DNA of 5,033 nucleotides from Deltaproteobacteria bacterium UBA5329 (GCA_002408185.1 DHQV01000008.1:482-5514); one strand, 5' to 3'; counted from the stretch's first letter, positions 1 to 5,033 are shown. Made by a program: numbers and translations. The notes: a model not told the origin generated them from the sequence alone.

Positions 1-15
1 CGAGGCCGGCCGCCC

Positions 16-1296
16 TCATCCCTTATGGATCCTTTCCAGGAACGCCTCGACCCGGGTTTTGAGCTGGCCCGCGTCTTCCTGGCTGTAGTCTGTTTCGAGT
101 CTCAGGACCGGGATGCCCGAATTTTCGAGGGCCGCTTCCGTGAGGCCGCTCTCCACCAGGTAGGGCTGGCAGAACTGGAGGCTGTAATGGAGCACGCCCC
201 CGGCACCGTACCTGCCAAACATGTCCCTGACGTGGTCGATGCGGGTGGGGTTTGGCGTGAAGACGGCGCAATCGATCTTGAGGTAGCGCTCGGTGATAGC
301 GTCCAGCATCTCAGGCAGGGTGGTGCCCTCTGCCTCGGTCAGCCACTGCGTACCCCGTTCGCCCACGCAGGATTCTTCACCGACTATCACGGATCCGCTG
401 GTTTCGACGATGAAAGGCACCTTCCAGTTGGGCACAGCCATGGGGCATCCCGAGACGACAAGGCGGGGCGTTCCCTTCGGGAACACTCCTTCCCCTTTCT
501 TCACGCGCTCCTCAAGCTCGTCGCACAGTGCGTTGACGGAAGCCGTGAAACGGACCGGGTCGTCGTAGAAGAAGACCTGGTTGACAAGAAGCGCATCGAG
601 ACCGGAGATCGGGGCAGGGTCGGCCTTGCGGAGCCCAGCGAGGCGTTTCACGGCCTGTCTCTTCGCGTTGACGGTAGCTATGCCTTTCTTCAGGTTCTCA
701 GCTGTGACCTTCCGTCCGCTCTTCTCTTCGAGCCTGGCTACGAACTTCCCGTACTCTTCCCTGAGAAGCGTTCTTCCGCGATCGCTTTTCATCTGGGGCA
801 GGTCCATGATGTGAAGATCCTTCACCATGGGTCCGAGGACCTCGTAGGACTTCTTCTTGCCATCGCAAGTGTTTTCACCGACGACAATATCGCTGGCCTC
901 GAGATAGGGGCACACAAGGCCCCGCTTGAACCCGAAGGCAGACTTGATCAGCGGGCAAAGGTTTCTGGGGATCACCTCTTCGGCGCCCTCGAAGTTGAAT
1001 TCCGCTCCCGCGCAGAGCCCGACGGACACCCCGTCCACCGCGAGGATGAGTTCCTCGGGTACGAAGACACAGTAGGAGCCCACGACGATGCGGCCCTGCG
1101 CCTTCGCGTCCATGAGCTCTTTGATCCTCAGGCCGTGCACCTCGCTCATCACGAAGTCGAAGTATTTCATCCCCTCGGGCCGATTCTTCTGGGAAAGGAA
1201 TATGTCTTCGTACGCGCTGCCGAGGACTGACAGGAGCGCGTCGTGGGCCGCGAGGTCAAGGCCGAGTTCCGACCACATTTGTGTATAATCTGACAT
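16..1296 (-). CDS. 2-hydroxyacyl-CoA dehydratase / double-cubane cluster (DCCP-like) family protein
   Basis: This complete 426-aa cytoplasmic protein has no signal peptide or membrane segment. Seen: RNLCPLIKS (112-120), a further Cys at 129, ENTCDGKKK (141-149), MDLPQ (164-168), VSGCP (281-285), GEESCVG (306-312), CQPY (376-379), ETDYS (401-405) and GQLKTRVEAF (410-419). These belong to the HgdB/FldB/BcrB superfamily, whose Fe-S enzymes are reduced by an ATP-dependent activator and perform low-potential chemistry on acyl-CoAs. The single-gene double-cubane cluster proteins of the superfamily carry an [8Fe-9S] cluster and reduce small molecules. The ten cysteines and the absence of an adjacent second subunit gene make the DCCP-type reading attractive, but the true substrate is unknown. 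The ATG is chosen because AGGAGGT lies 4 nt upstream. It is transcribed divergently from the Mo-enzyme operon and is preceded by an attenuator-like leader. A paralog begins at 4264. The superfamily is secure; the DCCP subtype is about an even call. Confidence 0.9.
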   Translation of the reverse strand: MSDYTQMWSELGLDLAAHDALLSVLGSAYEDIFLSQKNRPEGMKYFDFVMSEVHGLRIKELMDAKAQGRIVVGSYCVFVPEELILAVDGVSVGLCAGAEFNFEGAEEVIPRNLCPLIKSAFGFKRGLVCPYLEASDIVVGENTCDGKKKSYEVLGPMVKDLHIMDLPQMKSDRGRTLLREEYGKFVARLEEKSGRKVTAENLKKGIATVNAKRQAVKRLAGLRKADPAPISGLDALLVNQVFFYDDPVRFTASVNALCDELEERVKKGEGVFPKGTPRLVVSGCPMAVPNWKVPFIVETSGSVIVGEESCVGERGTQWLTEAEGTTLPEMLDAITERYLKIDCAVFTPNPTRIDHVRDMFGRYGAGGVLHYSLQFCQPYLVESGLTEAALENSGIPVLRLETDYSQEDAGQLKTRVEAFLERIHKG

Positions 1297-1300
1297 GAAA

Positions 1301-1307
1301 ACCTCCT
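1301..1307 (-). promoter_or_regulatory. Strong Shine-Dalgarno of the minus-strand DCCP-like gene
   Basis: On the minus strand the sequence reads AGGAGGT, 4 nt before the ATG at 1296-1294. It fixes the start codon. It sits directly behind the U-rich tract of the leader hairpin, so that hairpin lies wholly within the untranslated leader. Confidence 0.85.
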
Positions 1308-1308
1308 G

Positions 1309-1346
1309 AAAATAAAAGATCCGGCCGCGGATATCCGCACCGGACC
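1309..1346 (-). terminator. Intrinsic terminator / attenuator hairpin in the leader of the DCCP-like gene
   Basis: On the minus strand a 7-bp stem GGTCCGG/CCGGATC (one G-U pair) encloses a 4-bp GCGG/CCGC stem with an ATAT loop. It is followed at once by TTTTATTTT. This has the form of a rho-independent terminator. It lies between the likely promoter and the Shine-Dalgarno of the downstream gene, so it would act as an attenuator rather than as the end of an upstream gene; no minus-strand gene is visible upstream in this window. The inner GCGGATATCCGC (1327-1338) is a perfect palindrome. The alternative role is a simple mRNA-stabilising 5' hairpin. Confidence 0.6.
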
Positions 1347-1369
1347 CTTTCAGGAAGCGATTTGAAGAC

Positions 1370-1441
1370 TTAGGCCGGGGAGACCGCGAACACGGTTGTG
1401 ACGGGATGCCGCCCGGGCTCCCTGTACACCGCTCAGCCTAA
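1370..1441 (-). promoter_or_regulatory. Foldable leader segment, candidate aptamer (ligand unknown)
   Basis: The ends TTAGGC and GCCTAA (1370-1375 with 1436-1441) are perfectly complementary. Inside them lie a second closing stem, GGGAG/CTCCC (1378-1382 with 1418-1422), and two short hairpins, ACCG/CGGT (1383-1386 with 1393-1396) and CGGG/CCCG (1402-1405 with 1412-1415). The result is a closed junction-like fold upstream of the attenuator hairpin. The segment is GC-rich, unlike the AT-rich DNA just beyond it. I could not match it to a riboswitch class by eye. Short GC-rich stems arise easily by chance, so the fold is suggestive only. Confidence 0.4.
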
Positions 1442-1495
1442 TGGAATAAATATGTCTGCTATCCTGATTACAGTCATTTTTTTTATTAGTGAAAT

Positions 1496-1524
1496 ACTCT
1501 AAACGAATGTTTGAGCAAAGTCAA
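1496..1524 (-). promoter_or_regulatory. Candidate sigma-70 promoter for the minus-strand DCCP-like gene
   Basis: On the minus strand, TTGACT (1524-1519) is separated by 17 nt from TAGAGT (1501-1496), close to TTGACA/TATAAT. Transcription would start near 1489, giving a leader of about 190 nt that contains the foldable segment and the attenuator hairpin. The -35 overlaps a TTGA-N6-TCAA dyad. Confidence 0.4.
1511..1524. promoter_or_regulatory. FNR/CRP-family-like dyad TTGAG-N4-GTCAA
   Basis: The site is an inverted repeat TTGA-N6-TCAA, matching the outer bases of the FNR consensus TTGAT-N4-ATCAA (8 of 10 positions). It covers the -35 of the minus-strand promoter and lies about 70 bp upstream of the predicted plus-strand start. 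A bound regulator could therefore repress one direction and activate the other. Such short dyads also occur by chance in AT-rich DNA. Confidence 0.3.
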
Positions 1525-1553
1525 CCAAGATCACAAACTTGCTGAGTCATGAA

Positions 1554-1580
1554 TTGACATTTTCACTGTATTCATATAAC
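1554..1580 (+). promoter_or_regulatory. Candidate sigma-70 promoter for the plus-strand operon
   Basis: A perfect TTGACA (1554-1559) is followed after 15 nt by TATAAC (1575-1580). The spacer is shorter than the usual 17 nt, which lowers confidence. The surrounding DNA is AT-rich compared with the flanking genes. Transcription would begin near 1587, leaving a leader of about 190 nt before the first SD-like AGGAG. A second AT-rich element, CTATATATAG (1605-1614), is a possible alternative -10. Confidence 0.4.
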
Positions 1581-1633
1581 TTATTTCAGTCATGTTAATT
1601 GAGACTATATATAGAGTAGACAATGTATGTCCC

Positions 1634-1695
1634 CCTTCGGACTGAAGAGTGTTTATGGGACCCGTGAGGTCCCCTGTAATCTCGAAGTCTGAAGG
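1634..1695 (+). promoter_or_regulatory. Structured leader stem-loop (first)
   Basis: CCTTCGGACT (1634-1643) pairs with AGTCTGAAGG (1686-1695) as a 10-bp stem with one G-U pair. Inside it GGGACC (1657-1662) pairs perfectly with GGTCCC (1668-1673) around a 5-nt loop. The element lies in the presumed 5' leader of the plus-strand operon. No T-run follows, so it is not a terminator. It could be a regulatory RNA element or mRNA-stabilising structure; no known riboswitch class was recognised. Confidence 0.4.
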
Positions 1696-1698
1696 TTT

Positions 1699-1740
1699 CC
1701 CGGCCTGATCATCGAAGCACCTCCAGTGACTCTGGCCGGG
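1699..1740 (+). promoter_or_regulatory. Second leader stem with 28-nt loop
   Basis: CCCGGCC (1699-1705) is perfectly complementary to GGCCGGG (1734-1740). It starts four bases after the first stem-loop ends, so the two would stack side by side in the plus-strand leader. It is not followed by a T-tract. The large loop is open to further pairing or protein binding. The function is unknown. Confidence 0.3.
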
Positions 1741-1774
1741 GCATCAGCTACCGGACAATCACAGGAGAACGCAC

Positions 1775-1948
1775 ACGCTTTATTACATCGAAGACTTTTT
1801 TGAAATACCCGGTTTTGCATACGAGGCTGCACTACAGGAGGCGTTTGTCAGAACTGCAGGAAATTATATCCGGCAACGCGCCGATTCAAAAGGGTTTTTT
1901 AGATTGGACCCCGGCGGCAATTTACAGGGAGGACGAAGGCATGCCTGA
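1775..1948 (+). pseudogene. 57-codon protein-like ORF lacking a canonical start; small protein with ACG start or degraded gene
   Basis: The frame reads LYYIEDFFEIPGFAYEAALQ and continues through an amphipathic stretch to SKGFFRLDPGG. It has balanced, protein-like composition with aromatic and acidic clusters and a probable helix. No ATG, GTG or TTG is available near its beginning, and the frame upstream closes at a TGA (1727-1729). AGGAG (1763-1767) lies 7 nt before an ACG codon (1775) in this frame, exactly where an ATG would be expected, so either ACG is used or the start has been lost by a T-to-C change. A frameshifted or 5'-truncated remnant of a longer gene is the other option. Its stop (1946-1948) overlaps the TusA-like start (1941) by 8 bp, as in a coupled operon. 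I do not recognise the family. The competing frame here (a TTG at 1800 joined to the TusA-like gene) looks less protein-like and lacks a convincing ribosome binding site. Confidence 0.45.
1928..1932 (+). promoter_or_regulatory. Shine-Dalgarno that sets the TusA-like start
   Basis: GGAGG lies 8 nt before the ATG at 1941. It decides for this start over an in-frame TTG at 1800, which would add 47 residues with no family resemblance. It is embedded in the end of the preceding 57-codon ORF. Confidence 0.8.
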
Positions 1949-2177
1949 GTTTATAGACGCACGAGGACTCGGATGCGCGCAGCCGGTCATTCTGGCGAGA
2001 CAATCCCTCGAAACTCACGATGAACTGACAATCATCGTGGACGCTCGCATACCCGTTGAAAACATTACGGCCTTAGCCCTACATACGGGATGTGCGATAG
2101 AGGTCTCCGAAAAACCCGGCAATATCTACTTTATCAAACTGGCGAAAATGACCGGGACGCCCCATACCCCAAAATGA
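1941..2177 (+). CDS. TusA/SirA/YedF-family sulfur carrier protein
   Basis: This 78-aa protein has the length of a single TusA domain. Seen: DARGLGCAQPVILAR (6-20) followed by alternating strand and helix segments, with VDARIPVENITALALHTGC (33-51), EVSEKPG and YFIKL near the end. In TusA-like proteins the N-terminal cysteine (here Cys12) carries a persulfide passed on from a cysteine desulfurase to tRNA modification, molybdenum cofactor or sulfur-oxidation pathways. The usual CPxP motif is CAQP here: the catalytic Cys and second Pro are kept but the first Pro is replaced. A second Cys at 51 may matter. Its TGA overlaps the ATG of the molybdopterin oxidoreductase (ATGA at 2174-2177), which strongly suggests coupled translation. 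A role in delivering sulfur to that enzyme's Mo/W centre is inference. No DsrE-like C-terminal domain follows, so it is not a full-length YedF. Confidence 0.85.
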   Translation: MPEFIDARGLGCAQPVILARQSLETHDELTIIVDARIPVENITALALHTGCAIEVSEKPGNIYFIKLAKMTGTPHTPK

Positions 2178-4246
2178 TAACCGCAAGAACCATGGAAAAC
2201 GCAGAGCATTTTACGCATAGCCGGACCGTCTGCGGTATCTGCAGCGGCACATGCGGCATGACGATCACACTCGAGAACGGAAAGGTGTTGGCAATAGAAG
2301 GAGACCGGGACCATCCTGTGAGCGCCGGGCATATATGCCCGAAGGGCCGGGCCGTCCCTGAACTGCTCGGCAGTCCCGACAGGCTGCAATACCCCATAAA
2401 GAAAACGTCATCAGGCACCTGGGAAAAGATATCATGGGATGAGGCATATTCCCATATCGTCCGGGGCCTGAATGACATAAAAAATAGCTACGGGTCCGAG
2501 GCCCTGGCAGTCCATGTCGGCCATGCAGGGGTCGGAAAAGAGTTCCTACCGTATGCCGAACGTTTCTGCGGCCTCTATGGAACCCCCAATTTTTCTACCT
2601 GCGGAAGTCATTGTTTCGAATCCAAATCAATGGCAAACACGGTCACCTTCGGCTCCATGCCTATCGCTGATTTCGCCCGGAGCAAATGCATCGTGCTATG
2701 GGGGAAAAATCCCGCGTCATCGGCCCCATCCCTTGTCTCCGAGATCATGTCGGCAAGGGGGGCAGGTTGCAGGATCATTGTCATAGATCCCCGGAGAACG
2801 GGGCTTGCCGAAAAGGCCGACCTTCATCTCCAGCCAAGGCCGGGAACCGACTGTGCGCTGGCGCTTGCCTTTCTCCACGTCATAATTGCGGAGGAGCTTT
2901 ACAGTCGGGAATTCGTCGACAGGTGGACGGTGGGCTTCGACGCGCTCTCGCGCGCCGCGGCCTCCTATGACCCTGAAAAGGTTGAAAAGATAACCTGGGT
3001 ACCCGCTCCGAAGATAAGGGAAGCGGCCCGGCTTTACGCACTCGCATCACCGGCGTGCATCTCCGTCGGGGTAGCGATCGAGCTCAATACGAACGGTTTT
3101 CAGGCCGCGCGTGGTATAGCTGCCCTCCAGGCCATCACGGGCAATCTCGATATCGCAGGCGGGGCCGTCTTTACAGACGAGGCGCGGCTTTCCGATCTCC
3201 AACTGACGCCAGGGGCCGGAATGCGGCCGGCGATCGGTGCGGTTGTGTACCCGCTCTTCTACAACGCATCGAAAAACGCGCAGGCCAACCTGTACGCGCA
3301 GGCCATTCTCGAGGAGCAACCCTACGCCTTGAAAGGCCTCATCGTAGCCGGAAGCAACCCTGTGCTTACATGGCCCAATGCTGGGCGCGTGCGCTCCGCC
3401 TTGGCAAAGCTTGAGTTTCTGGCGGTTATCGATCCTTTCATGACCGCTACCGCACATTTGGCCCGGCTTGTGCTGCCCTGCGCATCTTTCCTCGGCGGCC
3501 ACGAGCTATGGGATTCCTCCCACATGTCGCTGGAGCCGCGGATCGGCATCGCCCCAAAAGTCTGCAGCGACAAGGAACTGCCCACAAATTGGGAGATATG
3601 GAAAGAGATCGCAACACGCATGGGCTACGAAGATTTCTTTCCGTGGGAGACGGAGGAAGAGGCTATAAACTACAGACTCAAGGCTCTCAAGCTCACGTTT
3701 GATGATCTGCGGCACATGCCCGAGGGGTACGCATACCATACATGGACGGATAAAAAATATGAAACGTATGGTTTTAAGACCGCATCGGGAAAGGTTGAGC
3801 TCTATTCCGATACGTTGAACCGGCTGGGGTACGACCCTGTCCCCGCCTATCACGAACCGGCTGAAAGCCCGGTCGCGCTCACCGGAACCGCCCTGGAGTT
3901 TCCCCTCGTCCTCACGACCGGGGCCAGAAGGCTGGAATATATTCATTCCCGGTTCCGCAACCTTAAGTCGCTCTCCGTTCGCGCGCCGGGGCCGTATATC
4001 GAGATAAACCCCGCCACTGCAGAGCATTATGGCGTGATAGACGGCGAAAATGTCTTCATCGAGTCGTTGCGCGGCAGGATCGCTGTCAGGGCAAAGTACA
4101 CGTCGTCAATACTTCCCGGCGTCATCTCAATATCCCACGGCTGGGACATGGCAAATGCAAACCTGCTCACCGATGACGAGGTCCTTGACCCTGTTACCGG
4201 ATTCCCGGCCGCGCGGTCCATACTCGCCCGTATCGTGAAGGAATAA
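2174..4246 (+). CDS. Molybdopterin oxidoreductase, DMSO-reductase family, cytoplasmic
   Basis: The protein has 690 aa from the ATG at 2174, chosen because it overlaps the TusA-like stop as ATGA; an ATG at 2192 is possible. A frame open from 2090 would add 28 residues read out of phase from the TusA-like gene. Seen: an N-terminal [4Fe-4S] domain with Cys20, Cys23, Cys27 and Cys55 followed by Pro-Lys-Gly; GTPNFSTCGSHC (136-147), where Cys147 aligns with the Mo/W ligand of formate dehydrogenases; IVLWGKNPASS (173-183), IDPRRT (204-209), AGSNPVLTWP (392-401) and LVLPCASFLGGHE (432-444); and a C-terminal dinucleotide-binding domain from about 575 with TTGARRLEYIHSRF (581-594). The protein therefore probably binds bis-MGD with Mo or W. 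There is no twin-arginine leader, so it is cytoplasmic. The ligand is Cys followed by Phe, not the Sec/Cys-His of formate dehydrogenase, and Ser24 stands where acetylene hydratase has Asp. The substrate is therefore unassigned. No extra Fe-S subunit is encoded beside it. Confidence 0.93.
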   Translation: MITARTMENAEHFTHSRTVCGICSGTCGMTITLENGKVLAIEGDRDHPVSAGHICPKGRAVPELLGSPDRLQYPIKKTSSGTWEKISWDEAYSHIVRGLNDIKNSYGSEALAVHVGHAGVGKEFLPYAERFCGLYGTPNFSTCGSHCFESKSMANTVTFGSMPIADFARSKCIVLWGKNPASSAPSLVSEIMSARGAGCRIIVIDPRRTGLAEKADLHLQPRPGTDCALALAFLHVIIAEELYSREFVDRWTVGFDALSRAAASYDPEKVEKITWVPAPKIREAARLYALASPACISVGVAIELNTNGFQAARGIAALQAITGNLDIAGGAVFTDEARLSDLQLTPGAGMRPAIGAVVYPLFYNASKNAQANLYAQAILEEQPYALKGLIVAGSNPVLTWPNAGRVRSALAKLEFLAVIDPFMTATAHLARLVLPCASFLGGHELWDSSHMSLEPRIGIAPKVCSDKELPTNWEIWKEIATRMGYEDFFPWETEEEAINYRLKALKLTFDDLRHMPEGYAYHTWTDKKYETYGFKTASGKVELYSDTLNRLGYDPVPAYHEPAESPVALTGTALEFPLVLTTGARRLEYIHSRFRNLKSLSVRAPGPYIEINPATAEHYGVIDGENVFIESLRGRIAVRAKYTSSILPGVISISHGWDMANANLLTDDEVLDPVTGFPAARSILARIVKE

Positions 4247-4247
4247 C

Positions 4248-4256
4248 AGGGAAGGA
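4248..4256 (+). promoter_or_regulatory. Ribosome binding site of the second DCCP-like gene
   Basis: AGGGAAGGA lies 7 nt before the ATG at 4264 in the 17-bp gap after the oxidoreductase stop. It supports this start and cotranscription with the upstream genes. Confidence 0.75.
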
Positions 4257-4263
4257 TTGAAAC

Positions 4264-5033
4264 ATGCAGCCACTCATCAATGATCGGTTCATAGATAACC
4301 CCAACGAAAGAATGCTTGATTCCATCATCTGGAAAAGAAACATCGGATTGCCCGTCATCGGTGTATACTGCGCGTACGCACCCGTAGAGCTTATTCGCGC
4401 CGCGGGAGCAGTCCCCGTCTGTCTCTGCGCTTTTTCGCGAAGGACGATAGACGCGGCCGAAACTGTCCTCCCGGGCAATCTTTGCCCCCTCATCAAATCG
4501 AGTTTCGGTTTTATCACAACGGATACCTGCCCTTTTTACGCTCTCTCGCAGGCTATCATCGGGGAGACGACCTGTGACGGGAAAAAGAAGATGTTCGAAT
4601 TGATCGGGCATATCAAGCCGACCCATATCATGGACCTCCCGCAGAAACCGGATGAGCAGGAAGCCATTACAACATGGACGGCAATGGTGTACAAGCTCAA
4701 AGTCTTTCTCGAAGAGACCTTGGGCAGAACGATCGCCGATGCGGACATTGAACGCGAGATCCGGCAGACAAATCGGAAGAACAGGCTTATGAATGATTTC
4801 TTCGCGTACATGGCCCATCATCCGCCCCTCGCCAGTTGGAATGAAATGTACGATGTTTTCAGCCTTGAATATGTGTCGAATGCCGATGAACTCGACGGGA
4901 CATTGCAGGGAGTGGCACGGAAACTCGAGATGCGCCGCGATAACGGGGAGTATATCGCAGACGCCCTGTCGCCGCGCGTCCTCGTCAGTGGCTGCCCCAT
5001 TGGCGGGGATGCCAACAAGGTGTACAAGGTGAT
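4264..5033 (+). CDS. 2-hydroxyacyl-CoA dehydratase / DCCP-like family protein, 3' end beyond window
   Basis: The first 256 codons are open without a stop to the window edge. Seen: VYCAYAPVELI (34-44), GNLCPLIKSSFGF (71-83), Cys89, GETTCDGKKKMFELIG (100-115), HIMDLPQ (121-127) and VSGCP (242-246 by my count, one residue uncertain). These match the minus-strand protein at 16-1296 block by block, so the two are paralogs. Cys36, 55, 74, 89, 104 and the Cys of VSGCP correspond to Cys76, 95, 114, 129, 144 and 284 there. The N-terminus is about 40 residues shorter than in the paralog. The missing C-terminal part should hold the remaining motifs (ESCVG, CQPY, ETDYS). It lies 17 bp after the Mo-enzyme gene with its own ribosome binding site, indicating one operon. 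As in the family generally, an ATP-dependent activator should feed it electrons; none is visible here. Whether it is a DCCP, a dehydratase subunit or a reductase subunit cannot be decided from this part. Confidence 0.88.
   Translation, partial: MQPLINDRFIDNPNERMLDSIIWKRNIGLPVIGVYCAYAPVELIRAAGAVPVCLCAFSRRTIDAAETVLPGNLCPLIKSSFGFITTDTCPFYALSQAIIGETTCDGKKKMFELIGHIKPTHIMDLPQKPDEQEAITTWTAMVYKLKVFLEETLGRTIADADIEREIRQTNRKNRLMNDFFAYMAHHPPLASWNEMYDVFSLEYVSNADELDGTLQGVARKLEMRRDNGEYIADALSPRVLVSGCPIGGDANKVYKV

Noticed and set aside
4..11. GGCCGGCC palindrome downstream of the DCCP-like stop as a terminator
   Set aside because: It is only an 8-bp palindrome with no room for a loop, and the window ends before any T-tract could be seen.
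25..1230. 401-codon open frame on the plus strand opposite the DCCP-like gene
   Set aside because: It is the antisense shadow of a GC-rich gene. The minus strand carries all the superfamily motifs and a strong ribosome binding site, whereas the plus frame shows no recognisable motifs.
1370..1441. Cobalamin or other known riboswitch on the minus strand
   Set aside because: A short stretch faintly recalls the cobalamin core, but the hallmark B12-box GCCACTG is absent. Core sequences of the TPP, SAM-I, c-di-GMP-I and fluoride classes were also not found.
1627..1692. 21-residue leader peptide ORF starting MSPFG
   Set aside because: It has no good Shine-Dalgarno, and its bases are explained by the stem-loop at 1634-1695. 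A leader peptide cannot be excluded but is not supported.
1800..1940. N-terminal extension of the TusA-like protein from a TTG at 1800
   Set aside because: The TusA domain begins right at the ATG at 1941, which has GGAGG 8 nt upstream. The extension is unlike any TusA N-terminus, and another frame here looks more protein-like.
2090..2173. Earlier start for the oxidoreductase at 2090
   Set aside because: It would read 28 residues out of phase inside the TusA-like gene. The ATGA overlap at 2174 gives a normal family start, with the first cluster cysteine at residue 20.
2174..4246. Acetylene hydratase or selenocysteine formate dehydrogenase
   Set aside because: The Asp next to the second cluster cysteine of acetylene hydratase is Ser here. 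The ligand position is a plain Cys codon followed by Phe, with no in-frame TGA.
4027..4821. 264-codon minus-strand frame
   Set aside because: It overlaps the end of the oxidoreductase gene and the second DCCP-like gene, both with clear family motifs on the plus strand. It has no motif of its own.

Overview
The window looks like part of the chromosome of a strict anaerobe, plausibly a syntrophic or sulfate-reducing Desulfobacterota-type bacterium. This guess rests on gene content: two proteins of the 2-hydroxyacyl-CoA dehydratase / double-cubane cluster superfamily, a cytoplasmic DMSO-reductase-family molybdenum/tungsten enzyme and a TusA-like sulfur carrier. The coding DNA is GC-rich with a sharply AT-rich divergent promoter region. 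No taxonomic marker gene is present, so the assignment is inference.

Layout: (1) 16-1296, minus strand: a complete 426-aa 2-hydroxyacyl-CoA dehydratase/DCCP-like protein with a strong Shine-Dalgarno. (2) 1297-1774: a divergent intergenic region of about 480 bp. Its left part is the leader of the minus-strand gene. It holds a multi-stem foldable segment (1370-1441) followed by a GC-rich hairpin with a U4AU4 tract (1309-1346) directly before the ribosome binding site, which is the layout of a transcription attenuator or riboswitch. Its middle holds candidate promoters for both directions and a TTGA-N6-TCAA dyad. Its right part has two long-range stem-loops in the plus-strand leader. (3) 1775-4246, plus strand: a 57-codon protein-like ORF that lacks a normal start (ACG behind a good AGGAG), overlapping by 8 bp a TusA-like gene (1941-2177). 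That gene overlaps by 4 bp (ATGA) a 690-aa molybdopterin oxidoreductase (2174-4246). (4) 4264-5033, plus strand: the first 256 codons of a second 2-hydroxyacyl-CoA dehydratase/DCCP-like protein, running off the window.

How the genes may work together (inference): the tight overlaps suggest one plus-strand operon in which a small sulfur carrier is made together with a bis-pterin Mo/W enzyme, followed by a radical or low-potential Fe-S protein of the HgdB/BcrB/DCCP superfamily. The divergent gene encodes a paralog of that last protein with the same N-terminal cysteine pattern. Enzymes of this superfamily need an ATP-driven activator (HgdC/ArCP type) as electron donor. None is in the window, so it would be expected nearby or elsewhere in the genome. 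The substrates of both enzyme types are unknown from the sequence.
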